Shown here piece by piece: positions 1-12,310 of a DNA stretch of 64,000 nt (its first letter is position 1; each line of letters begins with the position of its first letter). The stretch spans positions 26,802,658 to 26,866,657 of the forward strand of contig CM067079.1 of the NCBI GenBank assembly GCA_033980235.1, given 5' to 3'. The translations under genes were made by a program, and so were the position numbers. The stretch comes from Diadema setosum. Lineage: Eukaryota; Echinodermata; Echinoidea; Diadematoida; Diadematidae. Below the pieces are notes generated by a model, which did not search any database, was not told where the DNA came from, and saw only the letters and a program-made list of their open reading frames with translations.

Positions 1-648
1 AGAACACATCCAGGATCCAATAACTGCCACATTTTGTTTATCACAAGGTAAATGTAAATGGCACTCATTTCATAAGTGTGTGGACTGAGACAAGGTAAAC
101 AGATAATGACAAACTTTCTGAATCCTCATCTTCATAAAACCATGGTGGTGTGGGATAAAATATGATAGGCGATTTTTCCTTTTGTTAAAAAAAAACATGT
201 CACTATATGTCAACATTTTTGCTTCGATGTTAGGTATGGTAAAAGGTTTGGACTTTGTCTTCACAGATGCAAAAAAAAAAGGAAGCAAAACTATGCCATA
301 CTGCTACTTTGATCCAATCTCTTGATAACTATCAATTTCACATAATAGGACCTATTGCTGAGAGTAAATGCATGCATATTTTGCGTTTGCTCAGTAAACA
401 AACGGATAAAAAATGGTAGGAGTGATTCAGTGTAAAGGTACCTAGTGACAAAAAGAGAGAAAAAAGAAAACAATCTAAAATTAAGCTATACATATACACA
501 CAAGAAGTGCTGATGATTCCCTTGTGCCCTTTCCAATTAGACCAAGATGCTTGGCAACTCACTCAACTGGCCTTTGGTGACATAAATGTATAATGGTCAC
601 TTTACCATCATCTACCACAAACAGACATCACTGAGATGTTTCTCTTAC
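1..648. other. Intron or downstream part of the LRR gene, no exon seen
   Basis: AT-rich sequence beyond the last LRR exon found. No exon with correct phase (one base needed to complete the codon begun by AA) and good splice sites was recognised. Short open frames here have no protein-like composition. Confidence 0.5.
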
Positions 649-1710
649 TTGAGATGACTGATTTCATTTGGCAAGAATGTCAGCTTGTTGTAGGACAGGT
701 CCAGGAACTTGATGGGTAATGTGAACAAACTGTAAACGAGATAAAACACGCATAATAAAGTGATACAACAGATTAATGACTTACATCAGATATCATAAAC
801 TGAACGTGATATAAAAAGTAAAAGTGTTGTGACAAAATGATATCTTAAAGATGCAAAGATGGCTGGTGCCACTTTTCTCTAACATGCTGGGGAAAACAAG
901 AATGAACTACATCTGCTACATTTACAATGCTTTACAACACATTACTAGTATTTGAATCAAATCAGCACCAACAGAACATTATTTCTATCCTCTTAGTAGA
1001 TCTTAGTCATGAATCCACTCTCTGGCACATCGAAAAGCTATCAAAATTGAGCCATAATAAAGTCAAGTTTTCTACCAGATAGCCTGAATAATAACAGCAT
1101 TCCAAAAGAATATCTAACGGTTAACTTATGCTATCACGAAGAATGTCTAATGGTAAATGCTATCATGTCTAAAGAACTCATTTAACGGACAACTGTCTTT
1201 GAATAACATATTTGCATAACGTTCACTCTTAACACAAGAACATTATCTATGCACATACCACTGGAAAAAATTGAGCCATGATAAAGTCAAGTTTTCTACC
1301 AGATACCCTGAAAAATAACAGCATTCTAAAAGAATGTCTAATGGTAAATGCTATCATGTCTAAAGAACTCAACTGTCTTTGAATAACCTATTTGCATAAC
1401 GTTCACTCTTAACACAAGAACATTATCTATGCACATACCACTGGAACCATTGGGTGTTATATCAGTGGACACTCTTGCTCATTTTGATGTGAGATGCATA
1501 ATAACAACTACAACAGCCTGTTCTATCATACACAGCTACTTTTAATAAAAGGTGGGACTATTCTCTTTCTTTTCTTTTCTTTTACTTTTTTATTGGTGGG
1601 GGGGGGGGGGTATTTATGTGAGCTACTCTTTGCTGAGCCATGAAAGGATAGTTTCTGATCGAGGGAGGATATGCAAATTATTCTTATGCAAGCCATTACT
1701 GGGGGTTTTT

Positions 1711-1744
<34 letters not shown>

Positions 1745-4700
1745 TTTAATGAGGGGGGATCAAGGTTATGTGAGCTACTCTTAGCCAAACTGGGAACTGA
1801 ATTTTGATATTCATTCATTGTTTGTTTGCTGTTGATGTCATTGTTTGTTTTTTATGAGGGGTGTGACATCCTCCATCCCCTCCCGACTGGGATGCGGTCC
1901 TCACCTGGGAGGCAGGTCTGAGAGGATACAGAAGGAGAGGACCAGTGTGCGGAGGCGAGTCAGGTTGCCGACCTCGTAGGGCACCTCCCGGATCGGATTG
2001 TTCCTCAGCTTCAGCACCAGCAGGTTCTCAATCTCAAAGACTATGGACGGAATGATCTGCAATTCAAGAGATAACGTCAGAAAGCTTATCTTTGTGTTCA
2101 TTCTCCCAATGATGAGAGAAACAGCTCCACCATGAATAAAACATCAGATGATACATGTACCTATTTTTATATCAAGTATGTGAATTGCTCTGCAAAACTA
2201 ATATCAGGGCTTGTAAACTAAAAAAAAAAAAATGCACATCTTGAGACTTATGGTGTTGTCAATAATTATAATATACACGTATCTATAACTAATTCAGAAT
2301 AAGCTATGTAAAAAAAAAAAAAGATTGCTAATTTCAAAGTGCACATATGACAAGGAAACAACTATACTTGATTATTAGCAAAGGTTGTAGAAGCTCATTT
2401 TGAGAGCTGCAAATGCTTCAATAGCATCCTTAGCACATTATTTCACACAAGGGAATATACTCCAGAGCCAAAACACATCTGAAATATCATTGGTATGAAA
2501 GTTTAGGGATATGACTGAATGAATTTGAGGCCATGCTACAATGACAAACTTGCCCAAATGACTACAACATCTCACCTTGAAGTCATTGAAGGACAGATTG
2601 AGATATGTCAGTGTCTTTAAAACTGGATTCATCTGAGGCAGTGCTGACACAAAATGAGCCTGCAAAATAAAACATCATGAACATAAAACATCACAGACGA
2701 TCATGTCAAAAGACAATTCTTTGGTAATCACAAACATGTGCACATTATAATCAAAGTTAAACAAAACAAGCCACATACGTATTTGCAGAAGACACGTGTA
2801 ATCAACTAACAAACCAGGCAAACAGAGAATGAAGACAAAAGTGAATTCAAATCTATGCTCTATATTCTGATCTTATTCAGGCTAAAGTTATAACAAATGC
2901 CACATTCGTGTGTCTGCCAAATTAATATCGAAGGAGAATTCAAGCAGACGTAACAAGTCAAAATGACACTCCACATCAGTCCGTCATAGAGGGAATGCTG
3001 AAGCAAGTCTTCAAACATAGACTCCTGTCTATTTTTCTCCATGATTAAACCTTAAAGTTAACGCAACAAGTGAGAAACTGACTCTTTACTATCAGGATCT
3101 TTCTGCATGCTACATGTACTGCTTTTTTTTTATCTCATCACAAAAATGTATGTAACTGAATTTCAAGCTCCCAGGTGGTAGTCTTACCTTCAGACTGAGG
3201 GCCACACCTCCATTAACAAGGCACTCCAGAATTGCCAGTTCAGCTGGGTTGATCTGAGACTCAGGGTTGGGAGAGTCTGGAAAGAGAGCAGAACAGACAA
3301 GACATTACACGAATTTAACAATTTTGGAAGTACAGCATTTCATATCCATGATATGAAGCAAACCTTAACACTTCCCACACACAATTTGATGTAATGATGG
3401 CAAATTGCATCATGGGAAAGAACATGGGGGTATGTTGGGTTTTTTCAAAAATGTTCGCCGACACCCTGAGCTTTTAGTTGCCCTGATTTAGATAATTGGT
3501 CCAATTCGTCATGTTTTTCATGTACTCTGCCAATATATGGATATATTTTGATGCCTCTAGGCTTCTCAGATACAATATTTTGGTATTACCCACTTGAGAC
3601 TTGCCCCAGCCGGTTTGGTAAGAGATGCTACTCTTGTACACAGCATTCATTGAACAAATCAATTTTTTTTTTCATTCAGAAACAATGCCTTGGACGATTG
3701 TAAAGGCAGAGGCATTAAGATGATGACAAACTGAAAACAAACAAACAAACAAACAAACAAACAACAAAACAATCCCACCATAGATGCCAAAGGAAATGAA
3801 GCAAAGGCCTACTACAAGCTGTATTAAACTTACCAAATGGCTCTCCTGACCTTCTTGAACCCTGAAAGTACTTTGAGACTGGTGCACTGAACAGGGATTC
3901 CTTGTCTCTGTGAGAATGAAAAAGGGAAAAAAGAAAGACAAACTTACACCATCAGCCCTTTCTCCAAACATTTAGTTTCCTTTCTTTTTCTTTTTCTTTT
4001 TTTTCAGTTCTAGAATATTTACCTTGCAAAACCAGAAGGCGATGGACTGATATTGTTATGCTTAAAGTGATGACCATTTTGCAAAAGACAAAAGGTTGTC
4101 AGAGGTTCCTTTGATTGATAATCAGATCAGACCATGCTGGATTACATAGAATTTTTAGCTATTTCTTATACCTAGTATGACTAGTGATGGTAATGCTTAA
4201 AAACCAACTCTTTAGCTTTGTTCATAAAATTTGAAAAATGAATATTTTATTATGTTATAATATTCTATCATAGTTTGGTAATTGGATTACCATGGTCATT
4301 GATTCAGCCCTGTGGAATTTGATTGTTGCAGGAAGTTTCCTACATGTTTCTCTAGTTCTCTACACATTTTTCTTTCTAGTTTGAAGATTGTTCATGAATG
4401 ATAGATTGGAGATATTTGTTTTAATGTAAATCTTCTAGTAGCAAGGGATCTGTTGTTTTTAATAGCAGATTTTTGGAACTAAAATGCATTGCATGTATGT
4501 CTGAATCTGAAATGCTGCCGTGCGAGCCGCACCAGATTCTGCTATAGTTGTCTTTCTAACATCAGCCCATTCTATGAACTATCACTAGCTTTTTGTGAGA
4601 TGTAACAAGCCTAGTATCACATCTGTCAAGAATTTCCACCCTTAAAAACAAAAGAACATGTAACACGAAAACACAAAAGAGAAAGAGAGGCTTCTGCGTA

Positions 4701-7700
4701 CCGTCTCAGCGGCGGAAGCGACTTTCCGTTGACGCTCATCGAGCCCGCCGACTGAAGCGGCTTCCCCGTCTGGTCACTGTGCATCTGGCTCTGCACGTCC
4801 TCCAGCACCAACTGCCGCATCTGCTGCTCGATCTCGCACGCCATCTCGATCAGGAGCTGGTGCTGGGGCACGCGGGGATTAACGGTAGGAATGTCTTCGC
4901 CTGGTGGGGGGGGGGGGGGGACATTCAAAGTCAGGAAGATCAAGGTCTTCGAGCGCAACATGTTTTCTAGACATGGGGTGGGTGACTCATTCAGAAATGT
5001 AGTAAATAAATTCAAGCTTGATGTCTGTTTAATAAATCAATACAGTACGATATTCAGTATCAAGTAGTAATACAATTGTAACAATATTTTCTTGTTTTTT
5101 TATTTTGAAAAACTGGAAGAGTATGGTGGAGACAGCTCAAGATTAACTAAACAAGAAAGAAGAGTTCTTACACACTATACCAAATTGGGTCCACTTTGTT
5201 CTCATTACACAACAGACTGGTGCTAAAGATAATCGAACAAAGCACAAAATGTCACATATCCTCAGCATTTCTGACCATTACCTTTGGTAGAAGTTAAATG
5301 CATCTCATGATAACTCACCTTTTAATTCAAGTGTGTTCACCTTCTCCTGTCTTGGGGTGTTTGTGAAACTAGCAAACAACGTCGTCATCTTTTTGAAGTT
5401 CTGTTTGGAGAAGACAATATTCTTCACTTGCTCTCTTGGCATCTCATACACTCGCGACAGATCGTAGCAGAAATCGTTCAGAGAGAAGGCAGGGATCTCA
5501 TAGTACCTCGGATCATCAACGTTGGCATACAGAATTTCGTGTTTGACTTCGGGAGGTTGTTTAGGCTGTCGCAAGGGAAACGGATCGGGTCCTCTGGGTT
5601 TGTATGGTTTCACCAGGGAGTCCGATTCCAATGCCTTGCCCGCTGCTTTGTTGGCCCTGTTGTTCATGTTATATCTGGATTCAATGATAAACTTCCAGTC
5701 GGGAGGCGCTTCTGGCGAGGAAAATGACTGACTGCTTGCTGACTGCAGTGCCATATCCTTTGTTCGAGGGGTGTTCTGAGGTGCGTAGACATCTTCGTTG
5801 ATGTCTGAGGTCACGGACTGAGCGTCACTGGGCAGAGAGGGAGCCAGGAACTGGTGATGCTCGCTGAACTCTTGACTGAGTTCGAAGAGGGATGGTACAC
5901 TCTGACTCTGATAGAGTTGGTAAGAGGTGGTCTTGTATGCCGATGGCTCCGGTTTGGCTGGAGGAGGCTGCGCAATGGGTCTCCTCAGCAGCACAGATGC
6001 GGTGTTCTTGGGTTTCTTCTGCAAAAGAAAACACAATTTACCAATAAATTTTTGCAGAAAACATATTTCAAAGTTGCTTTTTGTCTGAAAATATGTCACT
6101 TTTGTCACTAGAAATATAAAATACACATGGCAGTTGTAATGCATGTAAGTTTGCATAGATAGTATCCAATTTATAGCCTCCTTTACAGACAGTATTCACT
6201 GCTGATAGTATTGTCATACAGCTTATAAACAGCACATGAGCTAGAGGGTCTATTCTAGTATTAAGAACACATTTACCTAATGCAGTGCAATGAATTGGGC
6301 GCTGAATTCTGAAGTGCACAGGGAGGACTAAAGACGTCTCAGACAAAATCATTCATTGGACATCATGGCACTGGCAGATTATATTTTACTACCAATTCCT
6401 CCCAAAATAACATTAACACTTCAAAGATTAGCTACAAAACCCTGTACTTTGGTCTCTGGTCCCCCATGATCATCGATGATATTATTAAGACAAACAAAGG
6501 TAGTTTCAGATGGGATAGGGTTGCCCTGCCCTGCCTGAGGCCCAAACACGAAGCGTTTGGGCTGCTGGTGCAGTTTCTTGTTTGTTCAAACCATGTCAAT
6601 GCTAACACTCTAACAGTCAGTTAGGCATAACCCTAGCTACACACAGCCGCTGTAGCGACAGCGGCTGCACCTCTATTCCTTCGCAGACGTTGTAATTTTT
6701 CAGTGTGGTTGTGCGACTCCTTCATGAATATCTTTATTAATCATGGAAAACTAAAATACAAGGAATTATTGTAATCTATGATAATCATTCAATAATCGGT
6801 ATGCGATTTTTTGTTTAATTACGTCAAAAACTCACCGAAATCTGTGGCTGAAATCAGGTCTGTAAACGTCCTTATTGCTTCATTCCTCATCTGTGTGTTA
6901 TTTGAATGGCATTGACTCTCGTATACTACATCGTACAACGTAGGTAGTCGGAGAGGCGCCCTCTAGCTCTCCGACTACCTACGTTGTAGTATACGAGAGT
7001 GAATGCCATTCAAATAACACGCAGATGAGGAGTGAAGCAATAAGGACGTTTACAGACCTGATTTCAGCCACAGATTTCGGTGAGTTTTTGACGTAATTAA
7101 ACAAAAAATCGCATACCGATTATTGAATGATTATCATAGATTACGATAATTCCTTGTATTTTAGTTTTCTATGATTAATAAAGATATTCATGAAGGAGTC
7201 GCACAACCACACTGAAAAATGACAACGTCTGCAAAGGAATACAGGTGCAGCCGCGTCGCTTAGCGACAGCGGCTGCGTGTAGTTAGGCATAACCCATAAT
7301 CACATACTGGGCATGGCATAATATAATTAATGTTTATAAAGTGCCAAATCATGCAAATGGAAGAACCTACACTACTAACAACAACGGATAGTATACTACT
7401 AGAATTCTAGTAAGCTAGCGTAGTAGCGCAGCGGTAGGCCTACCCATCCACGCAATTCAAAAATTTCAAACAGCATTTTTCTCTAAAGATTTAACAAATT
7501 GGTATAGCAATGTCGCACACTAGCAGCACATCTCTGGATGACGATGCTGTACAGCAATGCCCGGATGAGATTCCCAATAAATCCTGAATGAGACCGGACT
7601 TTCTAATACTGAGCTGAGGCCTGAGCTCCGGGTTGCGCAATTGCGATCCAAGCGCGAGATGCTTCTTTGATCGCGAGACTTACAACAAAACTCCCACATG

Positions 7701-7846
7701 GATCGACATGTACGGGACTAAGCATTCATCACTCTGAAGTGCGCAACAACTTTGCATCTTATGCGCAACTAATTCACTCTCATCGAAAAAAACAGAATAA
7801 GGATATCAAATCTCACCGTCATGTTTGCCAGTCCTTTAGATGTCAT
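649..7846 (-). CDS. Leucine-rich-repeat protein (LRRC63-like?), 3' end outside window
   Basis: Eight exons were reconstructed on the minus strand: 7844-7846 ATG within 7817-7846, then 5319-6018, 4702-4900, 3834-3907, 3188-3276, 2576-2659, 1905-2056 and 649-729. Every junction has AG/GT sites and matching phase, giving about 469 residues before the window edge. The first exon encodes MTSKGLANMT and is inferred from a start codon, a GTGAGA donor and phase 0; it is the least certain exon. Residues ~11-320 are Pro/Ser/Gln-rich and probably disordered, with a conserved-looking patch (YYEIPAFSLNDFCYDLSRVY). The C-terminal part carries at least four LRRs, e.g. LTYLNLSFNDFK, LLVLKLRNNPIREVP, LRTLVLSF and IKFLDLSYNKLTFLP, so a protein-binding scaffold is likely. 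The last visible exon ends in phase 2, so more LRRs should lie to the left. LRRC63 is my best guess of family from this layout, unverified. Confidence 0.8.
1043..1446. repeat. Tandem duplication, ~224-bp unit, second copy shortened
   Basis: The block from 1043 (aaaattgagccataataaag) to about 1266 is repeated from 1267 to 1446. The two copies are nearly identical at both ends. The second copy lacks about 44 bp in two places. It lies in an intron of the LRR gene. Confidence 0.85.
3731..3766. repeat. (AAAC)n simple repeat
   Basis: About nine units of caaa/aaac in an LRR-gene intron. Confidence 0.85.
6634..7282. mobile_element. 649-bp near-perfect palindromic (foldback) element
   Basis: Two arms of about 320 bp pair almost throughout around a loop of about 11 nt at 6956-6966 (gcgccctctag). 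The outer ends read ctacacacagccgctg on the left and its near complement cagcggctgcgtgtag on the right. The element is flanked by the direct repeat ttaggcataaccc at 6621-6633 and 7283-7295, which looks like a target-site duplication. No transposase frame is present, so it is non-autonomous. It sits in the first intron of the LRR gene. The flank length fits none of the usual DNA-transposon families well, so the class is undetermined. Confidence 0.85.
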
Positions 7847-7849
7847 GGC

Positions 7850-8001
7850 TTTCTGATAGCTATGGTTCTTTCTCTGACATTTTTGCTTGAAAGTTGATGG
7901 TTTACTGATGTCACCGTGGAAACGTCGAGGAAAACTACAATCTCGCTCGCTTGTTCTCGCTCACGTTTGTGGACGTACGTAAACGAGATTATCTCGCGAG
8001 A
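7850..8001. promoter_or_regulatory. Probable bidirectional promoter of the LRR gene and CENPI
   Basis: This short interval separates the inferred start codon of the minus-strand LRR gene (7846) from the inferred first exon of CENPI. It contains CpG dinucleotides and the palindrome TCTCGCGAGA at 7992-8001. That motif is known from TATA-less and divergent metazoan promoters. No TATA box was recognised. Start sites are not visible in sequence, so the limits are approximate. Confidence 0.5.
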
Positions 8002-8262
8002 TTTTACTCTTGGGCCAACTCAACGGCGGTTTTCTATGCACAAATTGTGAGCAGTGCTGCTGCTGTGGCAGCTGTGCATTCAAAGGGCCCCGTACCCGAT
8101 GATTGCGCCGGAGGATACGCGGGGAGTTCAAACGCTAGGCCATTGAGAAGGACAGGGTACATTCGGCTGAGCTGCTGCAGGTTGGCAATTCAAGTCGCAA
8201 ATTGACCCCTAATCTCAGTTCTATGTTTGAATCAAGTGGAAGAGCGTATATGCTGGACAAAG
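8000..8262 (+). other. Putative non-coding first exon of CENPI
   Basis: A CpG-containing segment ends in a good donor (gacaaag/gtaagatg, GT at 8263) just downstream of the TCTCGCGAGA motif. The next matching acceptor is ccatacag/gttgag at 13368. Joined, the exons contain a short upstream frame starting MFESSGRAYMLDK that stops immediately after the junction. The 5' limit is approximate. Confidence 0.45.
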
Positions 8263-8605
8263 GTAAGATGATCTAAAGATTTAACCGAGTCGATTGTGTA
8301 CTGTAACGTTAGTGTAGTGACAACAATCAAAACAAAAAGCAAGGCAAACCAGACACTGTCCTGAGACAGAGCAGCCAGCCCAGACCAGCAGTAGTAGAGG
8401 TGGAAAGCCTGATCGACCCAGCATCTTCATCTGGCAGTCCAGTAGCCTATTACACGTTAGAAGAAGATAACAGACAAATAAGATACTACTTTACTTCGTA
8501 GAGAATCAGATCCAGGTATTATGAAATGCCCAGCCTAATTTAGTGTGTAGGCCCCCTACTGTGTGGTAGGTCCTACAGTAAATTGCATGCTAAATGCTAA
8601 CACAC

Positions 8606-8835
8606 CTCCATCAAGGCCACACAAGGGAGGAGGTTTGTTTTCATTAGCGTTGGTTTGTTTGTTTGTCTGTTGGCTGAATAACTCACAAAGTTGTGAAAGG
8701 ATTTTACTGAAACTTGCAGTAAAAGTTGATGATATTAACACAACTGTCACGAGGGACAGACGGATAAATTTTGGTAGTGATCTGGAAATTTTTAGTTTTA
8801 TGAATATTCTGAGGGATTTTTGTTCTTTTGGCAGT
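8606..8835 (+). repeat. Dispersed repeat beginning with a cctcc..gggaggagg hairpin
   Basis: The segment starts cctccatcaaggccacacaa, continues gggaggaggtttgttttc, and then has a gtttgtttgtctgt stretch. It is clearly related to 12090-12310 (cctccgccaagggaggagg...gttagtttgtttgtc). It is non-coding, and the two copies flank the satellite region on either side. Confidence 0.7.
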
Positions 8836-8878
8836 AGATCCTGCAGTATGACAGGTTCAATGAGACCGGTAAATGTCA

Positions 8879-8926
8879 CTGTCGGACCGGTAACTTTTCA
8901 GGAAATCCACAAGTTACCGGTCCGAC
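8879..8926. repeat. Inverted repeat gtcggaccggtaactt / aagttaccggtccgac
   Basis: A 16-bp arm pairs with a downstream arm across a 14-nt spacer. A related accggtccga inverted repeat lies at 11844-11901, on the other side of the satellite array. Confidence 0.8.
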
Positions 8927-9524
8927 ATGACCAGTAAAAAAAAAAAAAAAAAAAAAGACATTGGTGGGGTCAGTAGAAAGAAAAAGAGCAGCCCCAATCA
9001 GGGAGAAACAGAATGCAAGATATCGCACTGTTCAACAAGTGTTACGCAAGTTTTCGTTTATGTCTACCGGTGCAATTTGTACAGTAAACATGATACTAGT
9101 ATTAGTTTTGAGCACCAGCAGTCGACCAGTTATTCACGCTCGCTTGTGCATTTGGCGCTGCTCACACACTGCCATGCAATGCCATACATGCAAAGCATGA
9201 TTGTACAGTGTAACTGCTTTTCGTTTGCTTGCGATCGGCGGTCATGCCAGACAAGAAGCATTGATAGAAGCGCACGCATTTCTGGGTCATTTTACTCATG
9301 ATTTTTTAATGCAAAATCGATCCGATCCCGGCTTCGCAGCAGCGTGGCAGTTATATGTTAGAACTAATTTACTTGTGTCGATTTTTAGAAAAAGTAAGAA
9401 CACATTCGATATTCAGCGATACAGTAAATGGATATGATTGCGTTTATTTTCATTTTACACAGTCATTTCACAAATGCATATTTTCATTCGCTCAGAATGG
9501 TCTCATAATGAATTACATGTATAG

Positions 9525-11560
9525 GCGCAAAAAGGATCACGAAATCAGCCCTTCCGTGTACTTTTTAAGAACGCATGCACAAAATGTGAAGAGATAATAC
9601 TAGGAAGAAAAAAAAAGTCATGAAATCATGGCAGTCCCGCTTACGGGCAGAAATCGTCCCAAAAAGGATCATAAATTCGACCGGCCGCGCCCATATCTTT
9701 CAAAAGCTTATGTACGAAATGCGAAGGGATTATAGAGGAGAAAAAAAAAATAAAGAACACATTTTGGTGAGTGCATCATAAAAGATTACAGCCGAATAAC
9801 AATTCATGAAATCAACGCAATCCAGTTGAAATTTGAGGAAATAATAGGCGCAAAAAGGATCTTGAATTCAGTCCTGCATGCCGTGTTGGTTATCAAAAAC
9901 GCATGCACAAATGCGACGAGATTATCGGGAGAAAAATAAAAAACACATTTTTACCCTTCTGGTGCGTGCATTACAAAAGATTACATCCGAAGCAATTCAT
10001 GAAATTGCCACAATCCCGCTGATATTTGAGGTAGAAATAGGCGCAAAAAGAATCGTGAATTCGGCCGCGTCGTATACCTTTTAAGAACGCAGTACGAAAT
10101 GGGAAAAAATTAGCGCCAATAGCGGGAGAAAAACAAAGGACACATTTTCACCCATTTAGGCGCTTTTATCATAGATTACAGCCGAATAGTAATTCATGAA
10201 AATTTCGCAATCCCGTTGGAATTTGAGTGAACAATAATAGGCGCAAAAAGAATCTCGAATTCGGCCCTGCATGCAGTGTATGATTTTGAAAACGCATGCA
10301 CAAATGCGAAGAAATTATCGCGAGAAAAATAAAGAACGCATTTTCAACCCTTCTGGTTCATGAATCACAAAAGATTACAGCCGAAATAATTAAGAAGATA
10401 TCGCAATCCTGTGCTGTGCTGATATTTGATGTAGAAATAGGCGCTAAAAGGATCGTGAATTCGGCCGTGACGTATAGGCATACGCAATGCGAAGTGATTA
10501 TTGGGTGAAAAATGAATGACACATATTCAACCACTTTTGGCCCGTGCATCATAAAGATTAGAGCCAAATAATAAATCATAAAATCATCGCAATCCTGTTG
10601 AAGTTTGAGGAAATGATAGGCGCAAAAAGAATCATGATTTTTGGCCGTGTCGTGATCTTTTAAGAACGCATTTACGAAATGCGAAGAGTTTATCCGAGAA
10701 AAATAAAGGACACATTTTCAACCCCTTTTGGCTCGTGTATCATAAAAGATTACAGTCGAAGTACTTCATAAAATTATCACAATCCCGCTGATATTTGAGG
10801 TAGAAATAGGCGCAAAAAGGATTGTGAATTCGGCCGTGTCGTATACCTTTCAAGAACGCATACATACGGAATGCGAAGAGATTATGGGGAGAAAAATAAA
10901 TAATGCATTTTCAACCATTCTAGCCGGTGCGTGCATCACAAAAAGTTACATCCGAAGTAATTCATGAAATCGCTACAACTCCGCTGATATTTGAGGTAGA
11001 AATAGGCGCAAAAAGTATCATGAATTCGGCCGTGTCGAACATCTTTTAAGAACGCACTTACGAAATTCGAAGAGTTTATCGGGAAAAAATAAAGGACACA
11101 TTTTCAACCCCTTTTGGCGCGTGCATCATAAAAGATTGCAGCTGAATTAATTTATGAAATCGTCACAATCCCGCTGATATTTGAGGTAGAAATAGGCGCA
11201 AAAAGTATCATGAATTCGGCCATGTGGTGCATCTTTTAAGAACGCACTTACGAAATTCGAAGAGTTTATCGGGAAAAAAAATAAAGGACACATTTTCAAC
11301 CCCTTTTGGTGCGTGCATCAGAAAATATTACAGCCGAAGTAATTTATGAAATTGTCACAATCCCGCTAATATCTGAGGTGGAAATGGGCACAAAAAGGAT
11401 TGCGAATTCGGCCCTGCATGTCGTGTACCTTTCAAGAACGCATGCACATATGCGGATAGATTATCGGGAGAAAAATAAAGAACCCCTTGTAGCGCGTGCA
11501 TCAGAATATATCACAGCTAAAATAATTCATCAAATCGTCGCGATCCAACTGACCACCAGA
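9525..11560 (+). repeat. Satellite-like tandem array, ~190-bp unit, about 11 copies
   Basis: A divergent unit recurs with recognisable landmarks: aggcgcaaaaaggatcgtga, aagaacgcat, cgaaatgcgaagagattat, gggagaaaaataaag, and attacagccgaa. The gcgcaaaaag landmark falls at about 9525, 9657, 9848, 10041, 10241, 10441, 10620, 10810, 11006, 11196 and 11388, mostly 179-200 bp apart. Spacing is not kept in multiples of three and reading frames are broken, so it is not coding. Related flank segments at about 9385-9490 and 11590-11680 share ttagaaaaagt and tcattttaca. The array lies in CENPI intron 1. Confidence 0.9.
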
Positions 11561-11837
11561 GCAGGTTACGCAGCAAGTTCGTGCACCGATGTTTAGAAAA
11601 AGTCACAAATGCATTACAATCTGATTTTGTTTATTATCATTTTACATTGTAATTCACAAACAAACATTCTATTTTTTCCTATCTTTTTTTTTTTTATTTC
11701 TTGTGCAATAAATAATGCAAGTTTAAAAAAATAATATTAATCTGTAAAATGTACATGGGTGGTGGGGGGTACGTCCATAAAAAAACAAGAAAATAAGTTG
11801 GCAGGTCATTTAATGTTTTTTTAGGTTGTCGTTGTTG

Positions 11838-11945
11838 ACCGGTAAATTTTCTGTTCGGACCGGTAAAAAAATGGTAAAACGGGGCATTTACCGGTCCGAC
11901 AGAGACAGGTTGGACCGGCAGAAAAAATGAGTTAGTGTGCAGCCC
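11838..11945. repeat. accggtccga inverted repeat and putative hAT-like terminus
   Basis: Contains ttcggaccggtaaa and its complement tttaccggtccga, then gttagtgtgcagccctg. Read in reverse the end begins CAGGGCTGCACACTAAC, which resembles hAT-type termini. No matching left terminus was found with confidence. Confidence 0.45.
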
Positions 11946-12089
11946 TGCCATAAACAAGAGGTCTCTAGATCTAGATAGATATCAGCATGATCAGTGATAT
12001 ATTTTATTCAGATATTGGGAACCATGGGCGATTTTCAGCATGCGTGTACGGATGGAAATGAGCTGCTTGGCGGAGGTCTGCTTTTCTAG

Positions 12090-12310
12090 TTACCTCCGCC
12101 AAGGGAGGAGGTTATGTTTTCACTACTGTTGGTTAGTTTGTTTGTCAGTGTTCAAAGTAACTAAAAAAGCTGTGCACAGATTTGGATGAAACTTTCAGAA
12201 AATGTAGAGAATGACACAAGGAACAGCTAGATGATTACATTTTGACCTTGGTAGTGATTCAGAAATTTTTATGGATTTAACGAAGGATTTTCGACATTTT
12301 GGCAGGTAGA
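12090..12310 (+). repeat. Second copy of the cctccgccaagggaggagg repeat
   Basis: Shares the hairpin start, the gtttgtttgtc tract and the following non-coding body with 8606-8835. Confidence 0.7.

Noticed and set aside
6830..7090. Good splice donor (tttcg/gtgagt) in the palindrome as an LRR-gene exon
   Set aside because: It occurs in both arms by symmetry. The exon at 7817-7846 joins the next exon in phase without it.
9525..11596. Tandem array as CRISPR or as a repeat protein
   Set aside because: The ~190-bp diverged units have no spacer/repeat pattern. Spacing is not a multiple of three and frames are broken, and the genome is eukaryotic.
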